Below are positions 50,007 to 58,556 of a stretch of 64,000 nt of DNA, piece by piece (position 1 is the stretch's first letter; every line of letters starts with the position of its first letter). The stretch covers positions 2,108,001-2,172,000 of the forward strand of contig NZ_JADBEK010000001.1 in the NCBI RefSeq assembly GCF_014873145.1. The letters run 5' to 3'. Position numbers and translations under genes: made by a program. A model generated the notes under the pieces. The model saw nothing but the letters and a program-made list of their open reading frames with translations, did no database searches and had not been told where the DNA came from. The stretch comes from Nonomuraea angiospora (GTDB lineage Bacteria > Actinomycetota > Actinomycetes > Streptosporangiales > Streptosporangiaceae).

Positions 50007-50062
50007 CCCACACCCGGCGGGGTCTGCGCGCTCGCCGGGCAAACAGGGGAGAATCTTCAGCG

Positions 50063-50530
50063 ATGAACATCACTCCCGCCCAGTTGCGCGACCTGGCCGG
50101 CCGCGCCGACGCACTCCAGGCCGAGGCCCGCGCCCTGTACGCCGGCCTGCCCGCCGATTCCCCCGAACGCGCCCATCTCCAGGCGGCGCACCACGCCGCC
50201 GAATGGCTGAAGCGAGCGGGCGAGGACCTGCTGCGCGCGGCCGGAGACCTGGCCCAGTATCGGGCCCTGGCCGAGTCGACGTGCGCCTTCCCGTGGGGCG
50301 TCTGTCCCGAGCACGGCAACACGATCTCCTCCATGGCCAACGTGTCCACCTGCCGGGTGTGCCGCCGCACCTGGGACTACGACCGGCGCGGCCAGAAGTG
50401 CGGCGAGCCGGTGACGTGGAAGGTGACCGACCGGGTGGGGACGGAGTCGCTGATGTGCGACGGGCACGTCCTCGGCGCTCGCGCGGCCATGCAGGGCGCC
50501 ACCTTCATGCGCCTCGACGGAGGGAGGTAA
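50063..50530 (+). CDS. Hypothetical protein with helical N-terminus and Cys/His-rich zinc-ribbon-like C-terminus
   Basis: A 155-residue protein. Residues 1-70 are Ala-rich and helical (ALQAEARALYAGLPADSPERAH), and residues 75-140 carry paired metal ligands: CPEHG, CRVCRR, KCGEP and CDGH, the spacing of a zinc ribbon. ATG 50063 has AGGGGAG 13 bases upstream. It is 56 bp after the LysR gene and 143 bp before another hypothetical gene. I cannot name a family; such proteins can bind nucleic acids, but that is speculation. Confidence 0.72.
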   Translation: MNITPAQLRDLAGRADALQAEARALYAGLPADSPERAHLQAAHHAAEWLKRAGEDLLRAAGDLAQYRALAESTCAFPWGVCPEHGNTISSMANVSTCRVCRRTWDYDRRGQKCGEPVTWKVTDRVGTESLMCDGHVLGARAAMQGATFMRLDGGR

Positions 50531-50673
50531 CCGAGAGCCCCAGGAAATTACCCCCTCATCTCGCCACAAAAGCGCTGATCAGCGACCTGCAACAGCCGCA
50601 AACAGCCCCCCGATCAGCGGTGCATCCTGCATCCTGGGCATGCATTCGCGTTTTCCCCCTTCAAGGAGCTGCC

Positions 50674-51786
50674 GTGACCCGGTATGCCGTCGATCATGCA
50701 CGGAACGCGCTCGTAGCCCACTGGAGCACCGGCATCGGGGATGTCGCGGTCACCGTGGCCCCCCTTGCCGCGGCCGGCCCCTCTGACGCCCTGCGCCTGG
50801 CCGCCTGCCTGACCGAGCTGTCGCAAGCCTGCTGGCGCTGCTACACCCACCCGGCGAGCATCTCCGACCAGCACGGACCGGGCAGCCTGGGCTGGCACCG
50901 GCAGCGCGAACGCGACGCCTTCGCCGGCGTCGTCCCGATCCTGACCGCCTCCGCGCACGTCCCCGTCTCCGCCAAGGTCGGGGACATCGCCCAGCGCACC
51001 GGCCGCGCCCTGCGCGCCCTCGACAGTCCCGAGCTCACCGTGCAGGTCGTCGCCGACGTCGCCGCCGAGCTGTCGGCCGTCGAACAGGCCGAGCGCGGCG
51101 ACCTGTCCGGACGCGCCCAGCAGGCCGTCACCCTCAGCCGCGAGGACGCCTCACCCCTCCAGGTCGCCCAGGCGGACGCCTTCCTCAACCGCCAGCCCTT
51201 CGGCTGCGAGGAGCTGATCACCCAGATCGACCCCGCCGCGGCCGCGATCGCCGCCGCCCACTGGCTGCACGCGGCCGCCGCCACGACCGGCCGCCGCGTC
51301 CGGCAGCATCCGGTACAGGTCGTGGCCGAGAGCGACCATCTCAGACCCCTCGCCGTGGAGAGCCTCGTCGAGATCGTGAGCGCCATCAGCTTCGGCGCCA
51401 CGCCGCGCCAGACGGTCATGCCGCTCATCCGCCACACCCTGCACGTCGCCGAGGGCCACCTCTGCGGCGTGACCGACGCCAAACGGCGCATCGCCGCCGC
51501 CGAACGCCTCGTGGCCAGGACCCGGATCGACCACCCCCACTCCGGCTCCGACTCCGTCTGCCTGCCCATCACCTCCCTCGACCCCGCCCGGCCGGCCCTC
51601 GATCTGCTCGACAACCTCATGGCCGGCATCCACGGCTGCTGGCTGCAGTACGCCGGCCATGCGCGTACCCAGGACGCCTTCTCCTGGCAGGATCCGGACG
51701 GCGACCGGCGGCAGGAGCGCCACGCCGAGCTGTTCCTCACCGAAGTCCGGCAGGAAGCGGCCACCCGCCACCAGCACCTGCTCTGA
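50674..51786 (+). CDS. Hypothetical helical protein
   Basis: A 370-residue cytoplasmic protein, mostly Ala-rich helix (LRLAACLTELSQACWRCYTHP, AIAAAHWLHAAAATTGRRV), without signal peptide or membrane segments. The GTG at 50674 is well supported by AAGGAG seven bases upstream. Conserved-looking aromatic and histidine residues (WRCYTHPASIS, HLCGVTDAK, GCWLQYAGHAR) do not match a family I know. The 143-bp gap before it (50531-50673) contains dyads such as GCGCTGATCAGCG and CCGATCAGCGG and probably its promoter. Confidence 0.72.
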   Translation: MTRYAVDHARNALVAHWSTGIGDVAVTVAPLAAAGPSDALRLAACLTELSQACWRCYTHPASISDQHGPGSLGWHRQRERDAFAGVVPILTASAHVPVSAKVGDIAQRTGRALRALDSPELTVQVVADVAAELSAVEQAERGDLSGRAQQAVTLSREDASPLQVAQADAFLNRQPFGCEELITQIDPAAAAIAAAHWLHAAAATTGRRVRQHPVQVVAESDHLRPLAVESLVEIVSAISFGATPRQTVMPLIRHTLHVAEGHLCGVTDAKRRIAAAERLVARTRIDHPHSGSDSVCLPITSLDPARPALDLLDNLMAGIHGCWLQYAGHARTQDAFSWQDPDGDRRQERHAELFLTEVRQEAATRHQHLL

Positions 51787-51844
51787 CGCGTGGCCACGCG
51801 GCGCGTCCGCGCACGCTTCGGCCGGCCCGTCGAGTCGCGAGGCC

Positions 51845-52675
51845 TCAGGCGCGGCCGAAGTGCTCGTGCAACCGGCGGGCCGCGCGGATGAGCCCGCTGG
51901 ACCCGTCACGCGCGGCGATGCCGGCGACCTCGGGGATCGCGCCGCGCGCCCCGGCCCAGCCGGCCACTTCGGCGGCGAACTCCAGCGCCCGGGTGTGGAC
52001 GCCGTTGGCCCGCTCCCCTGGCCTCGGCAGGAAGGCCGGCAGCAGGCCACTCATGATCTGCCAGACCTCCCGGTGGGCGCCCTGCCGCGCGCACGCGTCG
52101 AGCGCCCGCAGCACCGGGCCGAGCTTGACGTCGAGCAGGCGCAGGCTGTGCCCCAGCTGCTGTCCGCACTCGGCGGCGGGCAGGGTCTTCGTCGCGACCG
52201 CCCGCAGCAGCAGCGCCTGGCAGTGCCCGGCGTTCCAGCCGCGCTCGCCCAGCAGGATGCCGAGCAGCAGCGCCATCCCCTCGCCCGCGGGCCCGTCCTG
52301 GTGGCAGAGCCGGGTCACGTGCGGGTGCAGGCGGCCCCGCCCCTCCCAGTCGGCGAACAGGGGCGGGATGAGGTGCATGGCCACGACCTCGCGGTCCGAG
52401 GGCAGCACGAGCCACCACGACGACTCGTAGCAGGCGCCGTGGGATGGCCGGTGGCGGGGCGGGTCGCAGAACAGCGCGTCCACGAACGCGATCCCCGTCG
52501 GCTCCTGCCGGATGCGCGGGCGCGGACGGCCGCCGGGCTCGGCGGGCCATTCGACGCTCGTCACGGGCTCCGGCCGTGCCTTGAGCCAGCGCACCAGCGT
52601 GGCGCCCGCCGTTCCTTGAGCCAGCGCACCAGCGTGGCGCCCGCCTCGGAGGTCAGCCGGCCCCCTTCTACGATG
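51845..52675 (-). pseudogene. C-terminal remnant of a large gene, frameshifted by a 35-bp duplication
   Basis: The open part (51845-52594, GTG start, 249 codons) begins abruptly with RWLKARPEPVTSVEWP and continues as a helical-repeat protein ending AARDGSSGLIRAARRLHEHFG, resembling the C-terminal region of large DUF6493-type proteins. Immediately upstream the frame that should lead into it (EGGRLTSEAGATLVRWLK) is out of phase because a 35-bp segment is duplicated (52579-52645), creating a frameshift and a stop; removing one copy restores one reading frame. Further upstream the frame is replaced by the next gene's 3' end at 52668, so the N-terminal portion of the protein is missing. It is most likely non-functional. 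The family name is a judgement from memory of the C-terminal motif. Confidence 0.7.
52579..52645. repeat. Perfect 32-bp direct repeat with 35-bp period
   Basis: CCTTGAGCCAGCGCACCAGC plus 12 more bases at 52579-52610 recurs identically at 52614-52645. The 35-bp period is not a multiple of three, so the duplication shifts the reading frame of the minus-strand gene it lies in. Confidence 0.97.
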
Positions 52676-54026
52676 TCATCCGGGTGAACTGGGTGATCGC
52701 CCCGCGCGCGTGAACACCCAGGCTGTAGACGACCTGCGAACTGCCGGGAGCGAGCACCGGCCCGGCGTGGTTCATCACCCCCGTCAGCCCGATCGGGCGG
52801 CACAGCTGCGGCAGGCCCTCCCCGATGCACCCGGCGTACGTCAGGTCTCCCTGGGCGGAACGGCGCAGGTGGGTCACCGCTCCCCAGGCGAAGGCCGGGT
52901 CTTGGGTGCTCCCGTAGACGCTCGTGCCGTCGGCGCTGACCGCCACGTCGACGTACTGGCCCTGAGGCCCGGTGGCACGGCACCCCGCGGCGTAACCGAT
53001 GCAGCCCCAATAGGCGATGTTCCCGGTGGCGGTGTCGCGGTGCAGATGGGTGACGCCACCCGGTCCCGACACGTAGAGGCTGTCGCCGGCCTGGGTGATC
53101 GCGCCCTGGGTGATGCCGAGCAGGCCGTCGGTGTCGGGGATCGCGCAGCCGCCGACCCCGGACTCGCCCACACAGCCCGCCTCCGTGAGCGAGCCCGTGG
53201 TGAGGTCCCGCCGGAAGTGCGTCACCGAGCCGGGCCGCTGGGCCACGACGTAGAGGCTGCGCCCGTCGGCGCTGACGACGGCGTCTCCCGAGGAGGTCAT
53301 GACGCCGGTACGGCCGATCGAGGTGCAGCCCGGCGTCGCCTCCCCGATGCAGCCGCTGTATGCCAGGCGGCCAGTGGTGCCGTCGCGCCGCAGGTGGTAG
53401 ACCGCGCCCTTGCCGCCGCCTGCCGCGTACAGGTACAGGTCGCGGCCGTCCGCGGTCGCCGTCAGGGCGTTCTGCGACGTCGCCCAGGGGGCGAGCCCGG
53501 GCAGGGCCGCCACGCTGCCGCATGACGGGTCCCAGACGCAGAAATCCGTCACGAGGTCGCCGTTGGCCGCCGTGCTGAAGCCCACCACGGCGGCGGGAGT
53601 GGACACGTACACGTGGACGCCCGCCGTCACCACAGAACTGGCTGCGTACAGGCGGCCCGGGATCTCCTCGTTGTTCACCTTCGTCGGGCGGCACCCCGCC
53701 AGACCACCCATGCAGCCGGTGAGGGAGAGCGTGTCGTTCGCGGCCCGGCGGAACGTGGAGATCGCCGGCTGCGCCGTGCCCGACCCGCCGTCGCCGCCGG
53801 CCACGACGTAGACGGTGCTCCCGTTGCCCGGCAGCGTCGCCGCCGACGCCCAGTCCAGCGGGTTGACCGGGCCGATGTCCACGGCGCCGGACACGTTCTG
53901 CGTGATCGTCCGGACGAAGACGAGGTCGCCCACCGCCGCCTGCGCGCTGGTGGGGAACCCCACGATCAATGCCAGTGCCGCGGCGATCCCCGCGGCCCAC
54001 CGTCTTGTACGGCCAAGTGCCAGCAC
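52668..54026 (-). CDS. Secreted lactonase/YVTN-type beta-propeller protein
   Basis: A 452-residue secreted protein. The signal peptide is clear (RRWAAGIAAALALIVGFPTSAQA) and cleaved before AVGDLVFVRTI. The mature protein repeats a blade of about 55 residues with the pattern GSVTHFRRDLTTGSLTEAGCVGE, seen in parts as HFRRD, TGSLTEAGC, HLHRDTATGNI, YWGCIG; each blade has two cysteines (GCIGEATPGC), probably disulfide-bonded. This is the 3-carboxymuconate-cyclase-like propeller family, common among secreted actinobacterial proteins, with no proven role. GTG 54026 has GAAAGGAG upstream. Its 3' end abuts the remnant gene. Confidence 0.85.
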   Translation of the reverse strand: MLALGRTRRWAAGIAAALALIVGFPTSAQAAVGDLVFVRTITQNVSGAVDIGPVNPLDWASAATLPGNGSTVYVVAGGDGGSGTAQPAISTFRRAANDTLSLTGCMGGLAGCRPTKVNNEEIPGRLYAASSVVTAGVHVYVSTPAAVVGFSTAANGDLVTDFCVWDPSCGSVAALPGLAPWATSQNALTATADGRDLYLYAAGGGKGAVYHLRRDGTTGRLAYSGCIGEATPGCTSIGRTGVMTSSGDAVVSADGRSLYVVAQRPGSVTHFRRDLTTGSLTEAGCVGESGVGGCAIPDTDGLLGITQGAITQAGDSLYVSGPGGVTHLHRDTATGNIAYWGCIGYAAGCRATGPQGQYVDVAVSADGTSVYGSTQDPAFAWGAVTHLRRSAQGDLTYAGCIGEGLPQLCRPIGLTGVMNHAGPVLAPGSSQVVYSLGVHARGAITQFTRMTS

Positions 54027-54339
54027 TTGCGCTCCTTTCGTCAGATCGACGATCGGAGATGGTCCTGCCGGTTGGGAACGCGTCCTGAATTATCCGTACA
54101 AGCCCGTACAGGCGCCGGCCGCTCACCTGGCCGGGCTGTCATCGAGCCGACCGGCTCGAGCGTGTTCTTTAATTCCGACACCTAGCCACTCTTTCCCGCA
54201 GGACCTTAAACTGCAGGTCCTGACGCATAGTAAACGTGGCATACCGATCTCCATATAGCGCCGAATTTGCGCCGCCATCGGCTCAGCACACCCCAATTAC
54301 CGCCAAATCACAGGAAAGGCCCGACGAAAGGGAAACGCG
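54027..54339. other. Divergent promoter region of the propeller and LuxR genes
   Basis: This 313-bp gap has no gene I can support. It contains a repeated CCGTACA(A/G) motif near 54096-54110, an 8-bp perfect inverted repeat CAGGACCT (54199-54206) with AGGTCCTG (54215-54222), and an AT-richer stretch (54223-54330) likely to hold the LuxR-gene promoter. Confidence 0.5.
54199..54222. promoter_or_regulatory. Inverted repeat upstream of the LuxR gene
   Basis: CAGGACCT and AGGTCCTG are perfect 8-bp arms separated by 8 bases (TAAACTGC). The 16-bp centre-to-centre spacing and position 118 bp before the LuxR start make an operator plausible; a transcript hairpin is the alternative. Confidence 0.5.
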
Positions 54340-55398
54340 ATGGACGGTGAAGGGCGAATCGCCCGTGAGCTGTGCGCGGCGCTCGGTCCGCCCGCCACGG
54401 CGGCCGACGTGGGCGCGGCGATCTCGCAGATCGTCGGACGCCAGGTGCCGCACGACGCGCTCCGGCTGGTCGCCCTGAACCCGGCGATCGGCATGGGCCT
54501 GGGCGCGTTCAGCTTCTGGCACGAATACCAGCCCGCGCTGATCAGCGCCCTGGTGCTCAACGGATATCTGCACGGCGACCCGTGCCCGCTACCGGCCCTC
54601 GCCCGGCACAGCGTGCCGGTGTGCGTCGTCGGCGCGGGCGCCGGCGACGGCCGGCGCAACACGCTGTTCCGGCAGGTCCTGGCCGCCCACGGAGCAGGCA
54701 GCGAGCTGCGCCTGGTGATCCGGGACCGCCACGGGGTGTGGGGTCTGCTCGGCCTGCTCCGCGCCGAGGGCGCCAGGCCCTTCGGCGAACGGGACTTCCA
54801 CCGGATCCAGCGACTCGCCCCTGCTCTACCGGCGGCGTTGCGCGGATATGTGACGGCCGGCCCGCTGACACCCACCGTTCCGGCCCTGCCGACGGGGGTC
54901 ATCACGATCAGCCCCGACCACACGGTCCGATCCATATCGCCTCAGGCGGGGGCATGGGTACGGCAGATGTGGCCCGCCGCCGGGAGCGGGGTGCCGGACT
55001 GGATCGCCAACGCCTTCTGGGTCGGCCTGTCGCTGCACGTACGGGCGCATACTCGCGATCCGCGCGCCTGGACGCCGCTGATCTGCGCGCCGGCGGCGAA
55101 CTTCGGACGCTGGATACTGATCCACGGCCAGCCGCTGGACGAGAACGGCGACAGCGACGTGGCCATTCTCATCCAGGCGGCGGGCGGCGAACTGCTGCTG
55201 CCGTCATTTTGCGATTGGTACGGCATCACCACCGGCGAACGGCGCGTCATCGAATACCTGTACGCCGGGGACTCGGCGAAACAGATCGCCCGGATCCTCG
55301 ACCTGTCCACTTACACCATCAACGACCATTTGAAATCGGTCTACCGCAAGACCCGGGCGCAGAGCCGGGACGAACTCATCGCGGCCATCGCCGGCTGA
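54340..55398 (+). CDS. LuxR family transcriptional regulator
   Basis: A 352-residue regulator. The C-terminal 60 residues are a LuxR/NarL-type HTH (TTGERRVIEYLYAGDSAKQIARILDLS, then TYTINDHLKSVYRKTRAQSRDELIA), here given in parts. Residues about 20-170 may be a GAF-like sensor (VPHDALRLVALNP, ELRLVIRDRHGVWGLLGLLR) of the kind found in actinobacterial orphan LuxR regulators. There is no phosphoacceptor receiver domain. The DNA contact helix STYTINDHL keeps the usual pattern of the T-V-x-x-H-L motif. Its targets are unknown; the dyad 118 bp upstream is a candidate. Confidence 0.88.
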   Translation: MDGEGRIARELCAALGPPATAADVGAAISQIVGRQVPHDALRLVALNPAIGMGLGAFSFWHEYQPALISALVLNGYLHGDPCPLPALARHSVPVCVVGAGAGDGRRNTLFRQVLAAHGAGSELRLVIRDRHGVWGLLGLLRAEGARPFGERDFHRIQRLAPALPAALRGYVTAGPLTPTVPALPTGVITISPDHTVRSISPQAGAWVRQMWPAAGSGVPDWIANAFWVGLSLHVRAHTRDPRAWTPLICAPAANFGRWILIHGQPLDENGDSDVAILIQAAGGELLLPSFCDWYGITTGERRVIEYLYAGDSAKQIARILDLSTYTINDHLKSVYRKTRAQSRDELIAAIAG

Positions 55399-55476
55399 CC
55401 ACCGTTTCCCGGCGTCCCCTCCGGCCGCTGATGCCGCCCGCACGCCCCCCAGACTCCCGGGCCCACGGGACGCACG

Positions 55477-56319
55477 TCACGGCCAGCCGGCCCCGGGCAC
55501 CTCGACCTCGACCGCGATCACCTGGCCGGAGCCGGGCACGACCAGGTCAGCAGCCGTCATCCCCTGCCACTCCGCCACCACGACGAACAACGTCCTCCCG
55601 TCCGCCCCGCCCAGGGCGCAGGCGAACCCGCCACGGTCGAGCGCGACGCTCTGCAGTGCCTTGCCGCCTTCGGCCACGCGTACGCAGCAGCGGTTGGGCA
55701 CGTCGGCGTACCAGACCGCGTTCTCCTCATCGGCGCAGATGCCGTCCGGGGTGCCCTCGCCGAGCTCGGCCCAGACCCGGCGGCCGGACAGCGAGCCGTC
55801 CGGCGCGATGTCGAAGGCCACCAGCTGGTGGCGGTAGGAGTCGGCGACGATGAGGGTGGAGTTGCCGGCGAGCACCGCCATCCCGTTCGGGAACGCGACG
55901 TCGTCCGCCACCTGCCGCACCGCCCCGCCGGCCGTGACCAGGTGGACGTGGCCGGGCCTGAACGACTCCCCCGCCATCGGGTCGAAGCCGCAGCGGTTGA
56001 CGTAGGCGTTGCCGCGGCCGTCCACCACGATGTCGTTCCACCCGGCCTGGCCGAGCTCCGCGTGGGTGACCAGAGACCCGTCGGGCTCCAGGCGCAGCAG
56101 CCGGCCGTCCGGGGACGAGACGATCAGGAGCCTGCCCTCCGGCGACCACGCGGTGCACAGCGGCAACGACGCGACACGCGCCACGACCTCGCTGTCACCG
56201 TCCAGGTCGACGGCGACGACCTCGCCCGCGGACCAGTCGGAGAAGTACAGCCTGTCACCGTGCCACCGCGGCGACTCGACCAGCCCGCGCCCCGTCACCA
56301 GTGTCCTTGTCCCGCTCAT
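55477..56319 (-). CDS. SMP-30/gluconolactonase family protein (second copy)
   Basis: A 280-residue six-bladed propeller. The family positions are present: first ligand Glu in VESPRWHGDRLYFSDW, WNDIVVDGRGNAYVNR with Asn, FPNGMAVLAGNSTLIVADS, and TPDGICADEENAVWYADV with the catalytic Asp. It is not closely similar to the copy at 9595, so not a recent duplicate. It stands alone between the LuxR gene and sod, so its lactone substrate is unknown. ATG 56319 is preferred over a GTG two codons upstream. Members include gluconolactonases and other lactone or phosphotriester hydrolases. Confidence 0.88.
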   Translation of the reverse strand: MSGTRTLVTGRGLVESPRWHGDRLYFSDWSAGEVVAVDLDGDSEVVARVASLPLCTAWSPEGRLLIVSSPDGRLLRLEPDGSLVTHAELGQAGWNDIVVDGRGNAYVNRCGFDPMAGESFRPGHVHLVTAGGAVRQVADDVAFPNGMAVLAGNSTLIVADSYRHQLVAFDIAPDGSLSGRRVWAELGEGTPDGICADEENAVWYADVPNRCCVRVAEGGKALQSVALDRGGFACALGGADGRTLFVVVAEWQGMTAADLVVPGSGQVIAVEVEVPGAGWP

Positions 56320-56416
56320 GCCCACCGCGTCCTTCTTCGTCGTGAGACGTCGCCCTGTCGCCTTTCATACGAACGGCAGCCGATCAGATCGACAGGTTCC
56401 CCCGAGCGTGGCGAGG

Positions 56417-56454
56417 GCCCACCGGTCCCGCGGACCAAGCTCGGACCGGTGGGC
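56417..56454. terminator. Terminator downstream of superoxide dismutase
   Basis: A perfect 12-bp stem, GCCCACCGGTCC (56417-56428) with GGACCGGTGGGC (56443-56454), with a 14-base loop lies 22 bp past the sod stop codon on the minus strand. It separates sod from the SMP-30 gene. Confidence 0.82.
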
Positions 56455-56476
56455 GGGCGACGCCGGCGTCGGGACG

Positions 56477-57079
56477 TCAGGCGCCGCGGGCGGCGTCGTA
56501 GCGGGCGATGACGTCGTTCCAGTTGATCAGGCCCCAGAGCTTCTCGACGTAGTCCGGGCGCACGTTGCGGTACTGCAGGTAGTAGGCGTGCTCCCAGGCG
56601 TCGAAGACCAGCAGCGGGGTGGTGTTCATGCCGACGTTGCCGTGGTGGTCGTAGACCTGCTCGACCACCAGGCGGCGGCCGAGCGGCTCCCAGGCCAGCA
56701 CGCCCCAGCCCGAGCCCTGCACGGTGGCGGTGGCTGTGGTGAGCTGCTTCCTGAACGCGTCGAACGAGCCGAAGTGCTCGGTGATCGCGTCGCCCAGCTC
56801 GCCGTCGGGGCGGTCGCCGCCGTCGGGGGACAGGTTCTGCCAGAAGATCGTGTGCAGGACGTGGCCGGACAGGTTGAACGCGAACGTCTTCTCCAGCCCG
56901 ACCAGGCCGCCGAACTCGCCCTTGTCACGCGCCTCGGCCAGCCGCTCCAGCGTGTCGTTGGCGCCCTTGACGTAGGCGGCGTGGTGCTTGGCATGGTGCA
57001 GCTCCAGGATCTCCCCGGTGATCGCGGGCTCCAGGGCCGCGTAGTCGTACGGCATGTCCGGAAGGGTGTACTCGCCCAT
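56477..57079 (-). CDS. sodF: Iron/manganese superoxide dismutase
   Basis: A 200-residue cytoplasmic Fe/Mn superoxide dismutase. The metal ligands are His28 ([15 protein letters not shown]), His76 ([10 protein letters not shown]), and Asp and His in [13 protein letters not shown]; Gln/Gly residues in [11 protein letters not shown] are typical. It resembles the SodF enzymes of streptomycetes. ATG 57079 has the Shine-Dalgarno GAGGAG. A perfect Nur-type box (57100-57124) lies just upstream and a Fur-family gene precedes it, so it is probably repressed when nickel is available, as sodF is in Streptomyces coelicolor. Whether it uses Fe or Mn cannot be settled by eye. Confidence 0.93.
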   Translation of the reverse strand: MGEYTLPDMPYDYAALEPAITGEILELHHAKHHAAYVKGANDTLERLAEARDKGEFGGLVGLEKTFAFNLSGHVLHTIFWQNLSPDGGDRPDGELGDAITEHFGSFDAFRKQLTTATATVQGSGWGVLAWEPLGRRLVVEQVYDHHGNVGMNTTPLLVFDAWEHAYYLQYRNVRPDYVEKLWGLINWNDVIARYDAARGA

Positions 57080-57099
57080 GGGCGTTCTCCTCAAAAGAT

Positions 57100-57124
57100 G
57101 TTCTTGCAAATATCTTGCAAGAAC
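57100..57124. promoter_or_regulatory. Nur box between the Fur-family gene and sod
   Basis: GTTCTTGCAA (57100-57109) and TTGCAAGAAC (57115-57124) are perfect 10-bp complements separated by ATATC. The core TTGCAA-N5-TTGCAA equals the published consensus for Nur, the nickel-responsive Fur homologue. It is located 20 bp upstream of the sod start codon. Confidence 0.88.
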
Positions 57125-57129
57125 AATAA

Positions 57130-57558
57130 TCACGCAAGTGCGTCGCGTCGACACCGGCGGCAGTAGCCGCGCAGCACCTGGCCGACGGGGTCCATCGCGA
57201 AACCGGTGCTCTCCATGACCGCCGCCTCCGCCGGGGCGAGGCGGTCCGCCGGGAGCTCGACGAGCACGTCGCAGCGGCGGCAGATCAGGTGGTGGTGAGG
57301 CGTCGCGGCGAGGCCGAAGAGCGTCTCACCGGCGTGGTCGACGCTGTGCAGGACGCCGCGGGCGGTCATCACCGTCACGTTCCGGTAGACGGTGGACACG
57401 CTGATCATCTCGTACGCGGAGATCACCAGCCGGTGCAGGCGCGGCACGCTGAGATGGGTCGCCGCGTCGCGCAAAGCGGTCAGGATCGTCAGCCGCGGCA
57501 CGGTCCTGCGCAGGCCGAGACGCGTCAGCGTCTCCCCCAGGTCCTCTCCCTCGCTCAT
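57130..57558 (-). CDS. nur: Fur family metalloregulator, probable Nur
   Basis: A 142-residue Fur-type repressor: winged helix ([40 protein letters not shown] in parts: [18 protein letters not shown]), dimer domain with HHHLICRRC, and two CxxC pairs (C93/C96 and C133/C136) for structural zinc. Gene context decides the subtype: the neighbouring sod gene carries a Nur consensus box. A weaker similar dyad, TTGCAT-N5-ATGCTC, near 57689 lies upstream of this gene. PerR or Zur are alternatives, but their boxes differ. It is read in the same direction as sod, with 50 bp between them. Confidence 0.8.
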   Translation of the reverse strand: MSEGEDLGETLTRLGLRRTVPRLTILTALRDAATHLSVPRLHRLVISAYEMISVSTVYRNVTVMTARGVLHSVDHAGETLFGLAATPHHHLICRRCDVLVELPADRLAPAEAAVMESTGFAMDPVGQVLRGYCRRCRRDALA

Positions 57559-57744
57559 GCCCGCCCGGCCACGGTCCCAGGCGCACCCAATGGCACGTCC
57601 GGGCGCGCGCCCGGCGCGACCCCCGAACCTCCGAACGCGGGAACCTCGATGTGCGACCCCCTCCCCGCTTCGCCGCCAGATGATCAGTTTGCATCGAATA
57701 TGCTCTTGCGAACAACTGGCGACTGAGCGACCTGGGACGGGCCG

Positions 57745-58494
57745 TCAGTGCTCCAGACGGCGCAGCAGGTACGTGTCCATGATCCAGCCCTTGCGGGCCC
57801 GCGCCTCGGCGCGCAGTTCGCGGATGCGGTCGCCGACCTCGGCCACCGGCCCGGAGACCAGGATCTCGTCGGGCGTGCCCAGGTAGGCGCCCCAGTGGAT
57901 GTGGAAGTCGTCGAGGCCGGCGAAGGAACAGTGGGCGTCGAGCATGACGACCACGTCGTCGGCGCTGGGGCCGTGCTCGGCCAGGCGCCGCCCGGTGGTG
58001 AGGTGCACGGGCCGCCCGACCTGGGTGAGGCTCGTGCGGTGGCGGGCGGTGAGCGCGGCCACGCTGCTGATCCCGGGAATGACCTCGTACTCGAATGTCA
58101 CGTTGCCTCGCCGGAGGATCTCCTCGACGATGGCAAGCGTGCTGTCGTACACGCCTGGGTCGCCCCACACCAGGAACGCCCCGGTCTGGCCGTCGCGCAG
58201 CTCGTCGCGGACGAGCGCCTCGCAGGCGAGCGCGCGGCGCGAGCGCCAGTCCTCCACGGCGGCGGTGTACGCCGGCGTGGTCCGGTCGCGCTCGGGGTCG
58301 CGGGCCTCGGCGATCCGGTACGGCGCGCGGCCGTGCTCGGCGATGAGATCCAGCCGGAGCTGGACCAGTTCGTGCTTGACCTCACCCTTGTCCACGATGA
58401 GGAACACGTCCGTGGCGCCGATGGCCTTGACCGCCTGCAGGGTGAGATGGTCGGGATCTCCGGCTCCGATGCCGATGACGAGTAGCCGCTTCAC
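57745..58494 (-). CDS. cobF: Precorrin-6A synthase (deacetylating), CobF
   Basis: A 249-residue SAM-dependent methyltransferase of the aerobic cobalamin pathway, converting precorrin-5 to precorrin-6A with loss of acetate. It begins KRLLVIGIGAGDPDHLTLQAV, includes FLVWGDPGVYDSTL, YEVIPGISSVAAL and PVHLTTGRRL, and ends ARKGWIMDTYLLRRLEH, matching CobF throughout. GTG 58494 is chosen; longer in-frame starts reach into the divergent gene. It is divergent from the PPOX-cobL-cobM-cobK operon across a 62-bp gap, indicating shared regulation. I see no cobalamin riboswitch there. Confidence 0.95.
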   Translation of the reverse strand: MKRLLVIGIGAGDPDHLTLQAVKAIGATDVFLIVDKGEVKHELVQLRLDLIAEHGRAPYRIAEARDPERDRTTPAYTAAVEDWRSRRALACEALVRDELRDGQTGAFLVWGDPGVYDSTLAIVEEILRRGNVTFEYEVIPGISSVAALTARHRTSLTQVGRPVHLTTGRRLAEHGPSADDVVVMLDAHCSFAGLDDFHIHWGAYLGTPDEILVSGPVAEVGDRIRELRAEARARKGWIMDTYLLRRLEH

Positions 58495-58556
58495 TCGCAA
58501 GAGTCTGCCAGAAGGGCAGATATACGATATGCCTCGCAAATCCCCCAAGGAGGGCT

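Noticed and set aside
47939..50011. Single 690-codon frame covering the YeiH-like gene and the antisense of the LysR gene
   Set aside because: The YeiH homology begins at 49039; the upstream part is antisense to a well-supported LysR gene.
58495..58556. Cobalamin riboswitch upstream of the cobL operon or cobF
   Set aside because: The divergent gap is only 62 bp, far too short for a cobalamin riboswitch, and I saw no B12-box-like sequence; any such element would lie upstream of cobG outside the window.
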